Source of the DNA: Perkinsus olseni
Taxonomy: Eukaryota; Perkinsozoa; Perkinsida; Perkinsidae
Direction: 5' to 3'
DNA length: 64,000 nt
Assembly: GCA_013115135.1 (NCBI GenBank)
Contig: JABANP010000225.1
Coordinates: 1-64,000, forward strand
Shown here: piece by piece, positions 12,512 to 22,499 of the stretch
Position numbering within the stretch: position 1 is the first letter of the stretch
How the letters are laid out: each line of letters opens with the position of its first letter
Position numbers and translations under genes: made by a program
The notes under the pieces: model-generated
Told to the model about the DNA's origin: nothing
The model's input: only the letters and a program-made list of their open reading frames with translations
The model's database searches: none

Positions 12512-13213
12512 TCAGAGCTTCTGGAGGACCTGGGGAGTGCCTGCAACTGGTATAATAAGCGTCGCACCAGTGGCGAAGGTTGCCCATGATAGATCGACCC
12601 CCTTCTTCAGATTCGTGGTCGGGCAATGCTCCTTGATAGCGTCGAGGTATTTCTCAAGAGCAGTCGAATCCACAACATAGTGCAGGTATGGAAGATCAAC
12701 GCTCTTGAACTTGAAAAGCTCGTAGTGGGTAGGATTCCCAACACACTCGACCTGCATGCGCACATCGCCGTCAGCGTATATATCGTAAATCACCTTTAGA
12801 TTCGGAGAATCAGGAGACCTGTAGAGATATAGGCCTGGGTTGATGCCGAACCCGACCCTGGTAAGCAATATGCCTCGGCCTCGGAAGTTGACGGAGACGG
12901 CATTAGCCGTCAGATAATATAGGAGGGTCAAGTCGCCCTTGAGGAACTTTTTCCTTGGGAGGCTTAGGTCAATATTCTGGTACCAGTAGTCGGCGCCTTC
13001 GAAGGTGTTGTTCAAATCAACCTCGTAGGTGCTACCGAGCTTCTTCAAGAGGTGGTAGGGACCGTCAGCGAAGGCCGGCTTATCATTCATTTTGAAGGTG
13101 AAACCAACACGATGGTCTTCGTACACACTGTAGGACATAGAGAACTCATCCAAAGAGAACTCGAATCTTCCGACATCTTGACCCGTCACGCACACCAGCA
13201 GCTGAACTATCAT
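12512..13213 (-). CDS. Secreted-protein family, copy B (start codon shifted)
   Basis: Predicted 233 residues, open throughout and clearly homologous to copies A and C (shared YEDHRVG, LLTRVGFGINPG, VYDIYADG-like run). The family start codon is mutated: where the other copies have ATG, this one has ATA (13235-13237), so the first usable Met is 8 residues later (13213). That leaves a short hydrophobic leader (MIVQLLVCVTGQ) without the charged MKLIQ part, so secretion may be weakened. It may be a dying gene or may still work with the shorter leader. It is the most diverged of the three open copies. Confidence 0.65.
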   Translation of the reverse strand: MIVQLLVCVTGQDVGRFEFSLDEFSMSYSVYEDHRVGFTFKMNDKPAFADGPYHLLKKLGSTYEVDLNNTFEGADYWYQNIDLSLPRKKFLKGDLTLLYYLTANAVSVNFRGRGILLTRVGFGINPGLYLYRSPDSPNLKVIYDIYADGDVRMQVECVGNPTHYELFKFKSVDLPYLHYVVDSTALEKYLDAIKEHCPTTNLKKGVDLSWATFATGATLIIPVAGTPQVLQKL

Positions 13214-13944
13214 CAGCGAACGTTGAATGAGTTTTATGAAGGTTAACTTGTTAAACTAGGTTAAATACCGATACGGATGGTCGCGTCGCTCCGCCATCGT
13301 AGTAGTTGGTGGCGTAGGCATGAAACCGTGAGGCGAGCGAGCTCCGACCACGTCCCACCTGCCGTGACCCAGTTAAGGCTAGACGGCGATGATTGATTTT
13401 CTCCCCATCCCACCACTCCCGGGAGCAAGTACCGAAGAGGGTGTAGACACGCACTGTCGGCAGACTCAGGCTCTGGGTCGCCGAATGTGTCTTGCCCTCG
13501 TCGGTGCTTCACGGGCCGGTTCGTACCGAACCGACCTACCAGACCCACGCGACCAGGAGTGGGATATTTAATCATAGGGGAAGTTTTGGGAACCGAACTA
13601 TCTATCAGAAACTCCCGTGAGGGGGTGTAGAACACAAGAGGCTCTGACAAGATACCGGAAACTATGATTCGAGCCTGCGGAATGAAAAGGCCGTAGGTAC
13701 TTGCCCTTACGCCCTTTCCTTGATAAGCATAGCAATAAAGTGAAGTATAGACTATATTTGACTGCAGATGTACTTCATGGTTGCTTAATATGAGACTGGA
13801 GAATCCGAGAGGAGCAAGAGCGCACCCCATAGCGCGATCTATGATACGTACATGCATGCACGAGTGTAAGGGGCCCTTCCTAAGGGTAGACAGCGCCACA
13901 CTTGACAGCAAATTGCCAGCCAGGGCCTAGTGGGCCACTCGGTA
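13214..13944. other. 5' flank of copy B; no further gene
   Basis: About 13560-13900 is recognisably related to the 5' flanks of copies C and D (the phrase ACACAAGAGGCTCTGAC and the following region). The minus-strand frame 13261-13911 only reads through this repeat and has no independent support. Confidence 0.5.
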
Positions 13945-14250
13945 CTATGCCCCTTCAGACAACCCTGAGTTGTCATCGGCCACTGCTTCCCGTCTGTCGA
14001 TGTCTACTATCCCTGGCGACGTCGATTATGGCCGTAACGAAGAATTAGTTAACGGAGACAATGCTTGTGGTGCGTTCACGACTGGGGCGCATCAAGGATC
14101 ACTTCGGCGGCTCGCCTGAATCCGGACTCTGGATCCCCGACTTGATGCTGGTTCTCCTTCAAACAAAAAGTGGGTGCTCAGATTCTGACTGTCAGAATCA
14201 TCTAAAAACAACTGTAATCGAGGAGTGCATCAGTTATCACGAGCCGTGAG
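13945..14250. repeat. Repeat module R2 (copy 2)
   Basis: Shares order and sequence with 3590-3850 and 41425-41760 (CATCGGCCACTGCTTCCCG, GGAGACAATGCTTGTGGTGC). It lies upstream of copy B in the same relation as R2 to copies C and D. Confidence 0.7.
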
Positions 14251-14388
14251 CCGCGGGTCATGGCTCAGCCATGATGGCTGACTTTCGTCCCCACTGAATG
14301 AGGCCCACTCAAAGGACAACGGTGGCGCCCAATCGAGAAATGAAATTCAGAGAATAGAACTCTTTCTAGTACGGCATAAAGCCTGTTA

Positions 14389-15504
14389 ATGACCGTTACA
14401 CCCCCGCTGGAGCGCATCATGCCAGCAGACTTGGAGCTTGGTACCATCGCAGCAACCAGGCTCGCTGCACTTGGGTGTGCTAAGGCCCTAGACCAATCTC
14501 TCTCGGTCAAGGGCCTGACTCTCTTTGAGGGTCGCGATGGTGGTGATATGGTGCAGCGCTGGAGGGGTTTGCCCACTCAACCTTGGCACCCCTGGGTCAC
14601 GACTACCATCTCGGAACGTGAGGAGGCCAAGAACTACGCGCTCGAGGCTCTCCAAACTAAGAATGCCATCTTCACGGATGGCTCGGTAGTCAAGGACGTC
14701 AAGACCGGCGCTGCTTTGGTCGTTTATCGTGAGGGCGTAGAGGTCTACTCCAATTTCTGGAAGCTCTCCCCTTACGCTACTATTACGGATTGCGAACTCC
14801 TAGGAGTTCTGGAAGCAGTCCGCTGGATTGTCTCGACAGCGGGTGACGAGGCCTGGGAGATCTTCACGGACTCTCAGGCGGTACTCAAGATCCTGTCGTC
14901 CCGATCATCCACGGCCCGGTGGGATAAGGCGAGACAGATCTATCTGTCATTGTCCGAAATCCCTGGTAGGGTATCCCTTCGATGGGTACCGGGGCACAGT
15001 TCCATCAGTGCCAACGAACGGGCCGATGAGCTGGCAGCCAAGGGTGCCTCCATGAGGGAAGTCTCTGCGGAGACGGAAATCAGTGTGAGGACTCTTCGGC
15101 GGTATCAAGGAGAAGTTGGCCGTCTGTCACTGCGCAAGTGGTGGTCAGACAAGAGAGCCAGCCTGGGCACTTCTGTCAACGACTTCTTTTACTGCGCTTC
15201 ACACGCTCGTTTGTGGATCCGCGGGGAAGTCACGGCAGCTAGCAGTGCCGTTGTATTCGGAAGGGCCCCAACCCCAGCCCATCTCTATAGATGCGGGGTG
15301 GTCAACTCGCCAGAGTGTGACTGTGGGGCGCCGGTGGGGAACACGCGGCACTACCTCCTCTCCTGTCCTCTCCTGGAGCAGGCTAGGAATAGGGTCAAAG
15401 GTGGTGTCCCCTACCATTTATATGATTTGAAGCGACGCAAGTCCTTCAATCAACTTTGTTCGGCCCTCATGCAGTCTCTCGATGCTCGCAGGGGCTTATT
15501 GTAG
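14389..15504 (+). CDS. LINE (non-LTR retrotransposon) ORF2 3' end: RNase H and C-terminal zinc motif
   Basis: 371 residues open from an ATG at 14389, but this is the tail of a longer ORF2. The RNase H fold is clear: FTDGS with Asp97, Glu136 in DCELLG, FTDSQAVL with Asp161, and VPGHSSI...ERADELA with His203 and Asp213, so all catalytic residues are present. After it comes a cysteine/histidine motif typical of LINE C-termini (YRCGV...CDCGAP...RHYLLSCPLL). Endonuclease and reverse transcriptase are absent, so the copy is 5'-truncated near 14385. LINEs with RNase H belong to the I-like groups. The frame is intact, suggesting a fairly young insertion. A 3' tail follows at 15573-15592. Confidence 0.85.
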   Translation: MTVTPPLERIMPADLELGTIAATRLAALGCAKALDQSLSVKGLTLFEGRDGGDMVQRWRGLPTQPWHPWVTTTISEREEAKNYALEALQTKNAIFTDGSVVKDVKTGAALVVYREGVEVYSNFWKLSPYATITDCELLGVLEAVRWIVSTAGDEAWEIFTDSQAVLKILSSRSSTARWDKARQIYLSLSEIPGRVSLRWVPGHSSISANERADELAAKGASMREVSAETEISVRTLRRYQGEVGRLSLRKWWSDKRASLGTSVNDFFYCASHARLWIRGEVTAASSAVVFGRAPTPAHLYRCGVVNSPECDCGAPVGNTRHYLLSCPLLEQARNRVKGGVPYHLYDLKRRKSFNQLCSALMQSLDARRGLL

Positions 15505-15595
15505 TGCCGGGTAGGCATAACTTTTGGTTTTCCGCCTCTGTTTTGTACGAGGCCCACCATTGAATATTTGCTGTAAAAAATAATAATAAATAGCA
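15505..15595 (+). other. LINE 3' UTR with TAA-type tail
   Basis: A short 3' UTR ends in GTAAAAAATAATAATAAATA (about 15571-15590), the simple-sequence tail expected at the 3' end of a LINE. The phrase ACCGTTACACCCCCGCTG occurs both at 14392 and at 15749, bracketing the LINE plus about 150 bp, but it does not abut the tail. Confidence 0.6.
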
Positions 15596-15904
15596 ACAGC
15601 TGGAGCAAGCGTCGGAGGACTGGCGACTGGGACGGTGACCGCGAGGATGGAGGAAGATGCAGATGAAGTCGGTCGAAGCCTTAGAGCAGGAAGACGTGAT
15701 GACTAATTCATGTATTGCTCGTTATTAAGGAACGTTTCAATCTGCAGACCGTTACACCCCCGCTGCAGCGCACAGCTTCAAGCCGGACCACTCGGAAACA
15801 CTGGCCTATCCTCTTCGTATACCCATACCCATTAGGAAAACCTCAAAGCGATACAATCAGTCTCCTGCCGGCGTCAGGTTGCCGCACATATTTGCGCACG
15901 CTAT

Positions 15905-16080
15905 TTTGTAGTGTACGAGTCGTGATACGACCAACTCGTGTACGAGTTGGTAGAGTATCAGTTTCATGTGTACGAGTACAACGTGTACGAGTTTCATGTG
16001 TACGAGTTTTATGCGTACGAAATGACGGCGTACGGATCCACGGGGTGTACGAGTATTTAGTGTACGAGCCGTGTACGGCG
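15905..16080. repeat. Degenerate GTGTACGAGT-type repeat
   Basis: About ten spaced copies of GTGTACGAG or near variants with irregular spacers. The same word in reverse orientation (CTCGTACAC) is clustered at 49190-49310 and sparsely at 49640-49760. Confidence 0.75.
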
Positions 16081-16469
16081 CGTCACGTTCAGTATTCGTC
16101 ACAGCTCGCGTCTCACAAGTTGTTGGTGGAAAGAGCTTCCGTGGGCTACGGACCGTGGCACAACACGCCTCTTCTCGAACGAGAGACAACTCGCTCTAAT
16201 CTCCTCTTTCACTCTCGTCGATACATCAGTGAGGTAACCTTACTGGAGAACGATCGGAAAACTGAGAAAACCGTTTTCTCAGTTCTCTGATTTTCATTCG
16301 TTGGTTATTGAAGGGCAAGGCTCTGCGATTTTGCTTCCTGGCGAAGACAGCAGCAGCTGGCGACAGAAGAGTTCTGAATATCACTATCGTGGAAATCGGC
16401 GTGACGACTGGTGCCCTGAGGGACCGTCTTTCAGAGATGTGGCGTTTATAACGGGCCATCGCTAGAGTT

Positions 16470-17400
16470 TCTGGAAACGGAAATTCCTGGAAATTTCAGG
16501 AAAAAGTGGAAAATATCGGAAATTTTCAACAACTCTAGCGCGCGACGAAAAAATTCCTGCGCCCTACGGGCGCTGAATCCCCTTTAACTTAAGTTCTACG
16601 GGCTGGAGCATTTCGGAGGTGTGCAATCTCTGTGTTAGATCGCGACGGAGTTATATCGCCACTCAACGGGTCTTTGAACAGGATACTATCCAACTCGAGG
16701 ACCCGCAGTCCGCTCATCAGCCAGGGATGAATCGAGAGGTGCTCCGTCACTAAGGTTCGAATCTTGGTAGAATAATTGCGCGCCTGCCGTTGCAGAAGTG
16801 GCGAGGCCACTATGGCGTGAATCCTTCGGTGTGAGGTGCCGCAGCGGCACTGCCGCCCGCAAAGTCGGATGCTCGAAGATTTCCTCCTGTCGAGAATGCT
16901 GAAATGGGATGTTGTTAAATCTACGGCTGGCGCGATAGTTCCAGCTAGTAACTAACATGATGACTCGCCAAGTCCGGCTAACAGAAAGCGGTAGTGTTCT
17001 GCGGTGATAGTCTGTCCCAGTAAAAATTTCCGCATTGGAGGATTTACGCTAGGGCGTTGCACAGGGCGAGTTCAGCTGTGAAACCCATTGTTACGGAATA
17101 ACCCCGATGTTCCGCATCTAATGGGACCCGTAGGCCCGCATACTCAAGTTCGTCGAGCCCGCTGCGCTAACTAGGATGATCATAGGAGCTCCGGATCCAT
17201 CCACAGTAGATGGTCCACTGTCCAACGGTTCAACTCCAGCTGCAGGAACCGCGAGCGGAGCACTTAGAACCGAAAAATTTCGGAACTTTCAGTTTCGGAA
17301 TTTCCTATCCGATTTCTTTCTATCTTGGTCCAACTGTTGCGGTGATGAACTCGCCACGTTTCATGTAGGCTATGCTGTACGAAGGGTCTCAACGAGGAAA
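16470..17400. repeat. Repeat blocks Q and P (copy 2)
   Basis: Matches 45940-46890 along its whole length (AAATTTTCAACAACTCTAGC at the left, GGGTCTCAACGAG at the right) with scattered point changes and indels. Left of the match is a purine-rich GGAAATTCC-type palindromic run (16480-16530). Q is absent from copy 1 at 10.6 kb. Confidence 0.8.
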
Positions 17401-17410
17401 ATTACCTAGA

Positions 17411-17530
17411 TCCAAGATACCCTTCGTAATCCAAGCTTTTCCCCTTAAACCAAGCTAATCTCACAGATCCAAGATTACGCACAACCTGGCGCGCCTATAC
17501 ACATTAAACCAAGCACGGCAAGCGAGCGAA
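17411..17530. repeat. GATCCAAG / TTAAACCAAG spaced repeat
   Basis: Words related to the 156-bp duplication at 39218-39529 (there TTGGTTTAATG and CTTGGATTAC) occur here on the opposite strand, with spacing changed. It includes AAGCGAGCGAAGCGAGCTT, an inverted repeat. Confidence 0.55.
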
Positions 17531-18700
17531 GCGAGCTTGGAGAGAAAACACAGCCAAGTGTCATTGCATGTAGCGATGGTCCTTCACTGGTGCAATACGC
17601 GGTGGGATTAGGACGGATGTACAGAGGTAGCTGTGATATTCTGACCCACTTTATGGGACTCAAGCTGGTCTATCGAGCATCAATCCGTAGGTAAGTGCGA
17701 TAGCTGCTGGTATGAATCATGCTGTGTTCACCGCCATCGATGTTCTTATCTGGTGAACCACAAGTGCTATCATAGTGATGTCTGATGCTCGGCAGAGGTT
17801 CACAAGTTCTGAACGATATGTTGATATGAAATTCGCTTTGTCGTTAATACGGTAAGGGCCGTACCGTACGTCGTACGGCGTACGGTATAGATTATTCTGT
17901 TGAGTCCGCCCCGACCATGGGGTCTGGAGCCACACTCTGGTGAACCTTTCAAGGTTCACATTTGTAATGTCTAAATAGCTGATTCCGTCCTGCTCTGATG
18001 AGGAACGACACCGAATCTAAGTGGCGGACGATAAGAAGATAGCAGACGAAAGATTGGATTCCAGATGGCGAAGCCCGGGCGTTGTTTTCTCAATCAGTTA
18101 GTCTTTCAACACTTTAGTGCTCGAGTACAGCTCTAGACTCACCCCTTCGACCTGTTCAACAGCCGCAACGTAGGGCCAGGGTGTTTTCGAGTTTTCAGGA
18201 GTTACGTTTTCGCTGTTTCCCTAAAACCGACAGCCTTCGTACACGATCGTACCCTCTTCGGCAAGCTTATCTAGTCGTCAGATGAGGTCTTCTGGCCGTG
18301 ATCTATTGACTGCAATGCGATCTAGACTGCAATCTATTGACAATGGAATTCATACGCCACTAGCAAGGAATGTGACAGGCATTCATGTGCTTAGGCTGGC
18401 AAACGGGGCGTGCGCTATTATCCTGCGCACTTTGCTGAGGGTACTTGAGGACCTTCGAGAGAGCAAGATACATGCGTGTGTTCATTCGGGGCACGTCCAT
18501 CGAGTGTCACTAAATTCTGTGTCCTAATCACTAAAAGTAGCGCGCGCCCAACTGATCGATATCTGCGCGCCGCGTTCCCCAGGCACGTGTTGCGTTTTGC
18601 TGTGCTCATAGCGCACATGGCCCATCGTATGCACCCAGCGAACACGTTACGCTCTCGGCATGGTGATGAAGGTGGCTCTCAGCAGAAAAACAAAAGAATT
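17531..18700. other. No gene recognised
   Basis: Overlapping frames on both strands with no domain signal. A short palindrome GTACCGTACGTCGTACGGCG lies near 17861. Confidence 0.5.
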
Positions 18701-18717
18701 GCCACCAGAAACCCGAA

Positions 18718-18838
18718 GGGTTACCCAAGGCAACCCGAAACCGGAAGGGTTACCCAAGGCAACCCGAAACCGGAAGGGTTACCCGAGGCAGCCAGAAACC
18801 CGAGGGCTCACCCAAGGCAACCAGAAACCGGAAGGGGC
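18718..18838. repeat. 29-bp tandem repeat, about four copies
   Basis: Unit built of GGGTTACCCAAGGCAACCCG plus AAACCGGAA. The first two units are nearly identical and the later ones more diverged. It stays open in two plus-strand frames (PRQPETGR-like), which is expected for a 29-bp unit and is not evidence for a protein. Confidence 0.8.
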
Positions 18839-18962
18839 AATGTGATCGGCTCCGGAGTCCGAAGGAATCGGCAGCAGTGGGAAAGCGCGCAGATATCGAT
18901 CAGTTGGATTATGCTCTTGTGTGAGCTGTTACAACACCCTCATCCCTTGTTGAGCCTCAGTC

Positions 18963-19848
18963 ATGGCACATGGTGGAGAACCCGGGCCTCTTCTCGAGTT
19001 CCTCGACCTTGGCTCTATTGAAGACCTTCAATATTTGACACTCGCCGACCTGGACGAGCAGTTCCGCGCCAAAAACGCATCGCCTGCTACCAAAGCCGGG
19101 ATGCGCCGCCTTTTCCACGCCCACTTCAAGGCCCCCCTGGTGTATCGGAGGCCCCTTATTCCTCCGCCAGCCCCTCTGACATCCCCCTCAGCCGCGACGG
19201 CCCATCTAGCCTGCTCACGACTGATGCCTGGAGCACTTCCAGCTCTGACCCCGCTCCTACTGTTTCCGCCACCAAGTTCCTCGACGTCGTGCGATGTATC
19301 ACACTCCCCAACAACACTGCCTACCGTGGTCGGACCGACGACCGTAGCATCACCGCTTACCTCAACAGTCTCTACCAGGAGGTCGTCCAAGCTGATTTGA
19401 CCCACCGTCAAGCTTGGCTTCTTCTTCTTCGTGCGTTCGACGAGCCTGCCAAGACCAGTCTCCGCCAGGCGGTTCAGGCATCCTGCGTGCCTCGTGGAGT
19501 GTGGATGAAGGACTTCTTATGGTTCGTGAAGGAGCTTCCTGGGCAGAACGTCAATATGGCGAGTCCAACTCTCACGACCGCATCGATGACAAGTTCGACG
19601 ACTTCAAGCAACGCTACGGCGAATCCGTCCATGCTCTCGCGGACCGCCTCGCTTTGCTCAAGTATGAGGCCGATTCCGTTGGCTACGCTGTTACCCCGTC
19701 TCAGCTCCTTCGCGTTTATCGTCGTTCTCTGTATCCCCGCCTTCGCACTCTCGCCTCCACTACCTACTGCGGTTGCGATACGGTCGACGCTCTTGTTCGC
19801 CAATTGCCCAAGGATCGACTCCCATATGATCTACCGCCAGAAGGATGA
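18963..19848 (+). pseudogene. Frameshifted retrotransposon gag remnant
   Basis: A gag-like coding stretch runs through three frames. It opens at 18963 (GEPGPLLEFLDL...LTLADLDEQFRAKNASP) and continues in a second frame from about 19140 (FLDVVRCITLP...YLNSLYQEVVQADLTHRQAWLLLLRAF). It resumes in a third frame from about 19490 (DDKFDDFKQRYGESVHALAD...YRRSLYPRLRTLAS) until the stop at 19848. At least two frame breaks. The pattern (helical, with tRQ-AW and Y-x-RSL-P stretches) fits a retrotransposon capsid region, but I cannot assign the family. The BEL/Pao-like element lies only 58 bp beyond it. Confidence 0.6.
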
Positions 19849-19906
19849 GGATGAGAGAATTCATTGAAGAGGACGTTAGGGATGAACTCTTTACTGGAGA
19901 GGATGG

Positions 19907-20089
19907 TGTGATAATCTGTGATTATCTGTTTCACCCAGCTTCGCTTCGCTGTTATTTGTGACCAGTTTGTGATAAGGATTTGGTATCTACAGCTTAGCGC
20001 TAGTGGAACCCAACATTAATTTTTTGTATAAGATAAGTCTTTTCCACAATCATATCTTGATTGCGTTTATTCCTTCGAGTTCAAGGACA
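19907..20089 (+). repeat. 5' LTR of the BEL/Pao-like element
   Basis: 183 bp, TG...CA ends, 182/183 identical to the 3' LTR. Contains the direct repeat TGTGATAATCTGTGATTATC at its start. Confidence 0.95.
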
Positions 20090-20115
20090 TTCTACCGGGA
20101 TCCTCTGTTGTAAAG

Positions 20116-22499
20116 ATGGTTATGCCTCGTGAACGTAATGAACGTGGACAGTTTATATCCTCTCGTCACAATGCTCCTGGCACTGTGTTACCTGCTGATA
20201 CACGAGATAGTGGTAATAATGATAGGAGGCAAGAAGAAGCTTCCCCTAGTCAGGAGGCAGGTCGTGCTGGAATGGAGAATGGTGGCCTTTTGGATGGTCC
20301 AACTTCAACGAGTCCATCGTTTACAAACCGCCCTGTGCTTCCACCGACCATTAAATCCGGTCTGGGGAATGATCCTAAGACTACTGCGCACTCTTCCCCA
20401 GGTTGGTATTCCCCTTCTGGATCTCCCTTGGGTCTCCGGAATTATTCCGGCCCGCTGGATCGACCCGAACTGGAGAAGATCGTTGGGGATGCAGTGAGTC
20501 GAGCAATGAATAACTTGGTATCTACCCTCGGTTTAACTGGTGGACAAGAACCTTCTGCGACTCAGACTCGAGCCGAACGCCAAAATTTGTCTAGAATCCG
20601 GTCTATCTCTACAAATGGTGGTTACCAACAGGTACGGTTCGAAACTGGCCGTAAGCCTGGAGCTAATCGTGGTGAGAGAGATGAGAATCTTGGCCAGGAT
20701 GCAGCTACTGACTATTATGATAGTGAGCTAGATGATAGTGACGAGGATGTGGATTTACCTTCTCCCGCTCCCCGTTTGACCCGTAAAAGAGTTACTCCTT
20801 CGTCCTTTCCAGCCAAGGCGACTGCAGCTTTGGCCCCGGCTTCTTATGCTATCAATGAGGATATTGATATCACGGATGCCAATAAGGTGGCTAAGGCATG
20901 GAAGTCTTCTGGTCAGTTCCCGAAAATTGATCTCTTCCGTGGTGATACTGATCCTCGTGGCATCCGTCAGTTTTTCTCGTTGGTTACCACTACTCAATCG
21001 TACCGGTTTGCTAATTCTGCTGAGCAGTATTTCTTTGTTTACCGGTGCCTTGATGGTAAACCTTCTCGTCTGGTGGATAAGCATATGAAACATTATCATG
21101 CTTCTCAGACATTTAGCGGCCTGCTCAAGGAGATGTGGAAGGTCTTATATGATGAGTATTCGTAGGGGTGGGCACAAAGTCCGGTCCGGCTGGTCCGGTT
21201 GGTCCGGTCCGGTCCGGTCCGGCTTGCCGGACCGGACCGGACTAATATGAGTCAGTCCGGTCGGTCCGGTTTGGCTAGGTCTGGGTTCGATCCCCGCGAC
21301 ATGCATTTTTCTCGCAACGTCGTCGTATGCCTGTTACATGTTGCTACAGCTCGGCCCGCCCATAGGAGTGGCTTAGAATTGCTTTGCGATGCAGTAGGGG
21401 CTCCAACTCGCATTCGCTGTCGTTTTTTGTCTCCGTAAGCCACCAGAACCGGACCGGGCCGGACCGGACCGGACCGGACTCGTTGTGGCGCACCGGACCG
21501 GAACGGACCGGACTACGCGATTTTAGTCCGGTGCCTACCCCTAAGTATTCGTCGTCTGGAGATTATTTCCAAGTGAGACGGCGCCTCATGGTCATCCGAA
21601 TGGCTTCTGGTGATTATAGCAATATTATCTCCAGATATGAGGATTTCTGTGATGAATTCATCAACTTGGCTGAGCAGCTTCTCGATGACGATGATCTAAG
21701 TGAGAAGGCTTATCGCAAGGAGATAGTTGGATATTTTCTGCATGGTTTAGATCCTGCTGTGACTAGAAGGATAGAGCGAGACTATGAGCCGGAAGAGCTG
21801 GAAGTGATATCTTTCAATACTCTGAAGCATAAGGCTCGTTCCATATGCAGATATCTGGCTTCTAAGACACCATCTACTTTAACCAGCTATGGTACGACCG
21901 CTGTGAATAACCAGGTTAATACTATTTCGACATCCGGTAGTACCGGAACTTCATCTGATTCCCCTTATGCTCGATCGGAATTGATGAAATTTCGGTGCCA
22001 ACGTTGTCGTTCTCAGGACCATCCTACTTATTCATGTCCTCTTACTGTAGCCCCAGGGCTAGATAGTGGAGAAAGATGTGATAAGTGTGGATTGTATCAC
22101 CCGACCGCTGAGGAGAAGATGAGGTGTAAGGCTCGTGACAGCTCTCAGCTGATATGTGTTAGATGTCGTAAGATAGGCCATCTAGCCAGAGCTTGCCCAG
22201 CCAACTTTGCGGATCCACTCCCTAAGGAGGAGAGAAACAAGATCTACCAGAATGCTAAAAATGGTAGGAATCTTTATGATGCAGCGAGAGCAACGCCTGA
22301 TGGCAAGGTCGCCGAGAAAGTGGCGCCAGCTGCTGGTAAATCCGCCGGCATGGCTGTGGTTGAGACGAAGCCTATACCGCAAGAAGGTGATACTCTTGAT
22401 GTTGGTCTATTGAGTGCGGCAGCTGTTCAAGGTTCTCACTTACTTCTAGATCTATTCCGGCCAAGGAGCTGGATAGTCTCTATAGAGCAGTGGAGCTAA
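20116..22499 (+). pseudogene. gag gene of the BEL/Pao-like element, split by a MITE
   Basis: Starts at ATG 20116, 27 bp after the LTR. The frame runs to 21162, is interrupted by a 381-bp hAT-type MITE plus one copy of its 8-bp duplication (21163-21551), and resumes in the same frame at 21552. Without the insert the protein would be about 664 residues. The N-terminal third is low-complexity and Ser/Pro/Asp-rich; a capsid-like region follows (FRGDTDPRGIRQFF...YRCLDGKPSRLV, then IISRYEDFCDEFINLAEQLL). Three zinc motifs lie near the end: CQRCRSQDHPTYSC, CDKCGLYHP with a later Cys, and a classical CCHC knuckle CVRCRKIGHLARAC (about 22157-22198). Its 3' end overlaps the next ORF by 10 bp in the -1 frame. 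Confidence 0.85.
21163..21543. mobile_element. hAT-type MITE inside gag, 381 bp
   Basis: Ends are TAGGGGTGGGCAC and GTGCCTACCCCTA (inverted, one mismatch), and the flanks carry the exact 8-bp duplication AGTATTCG (21155-21162, 21544-21551). TIR and duplication length are typical of hAT elements. The subterminal parts are GGTCCGGTCC-type repeats on the left and ACCGGACCGG-type on the right, able to pair along much of the element. The middle holds a tRNA B-box (GGTTCGATCC, 21284-21293) followed by a T run. It encodes no transposase, so it must be moved in trans. Confidence 0.92.

Noticed and set aside
13261..13911. 216-codon minus-strand open frame
   Set aside because: It reads through the 5' flank of the secreted gene, has no conserved counterpart in the other copies and no domain.
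20755..21099. Open frames antisense or shifted within gag and pol
   Set aside because: Shadows of the strong gag/pol coding frames.
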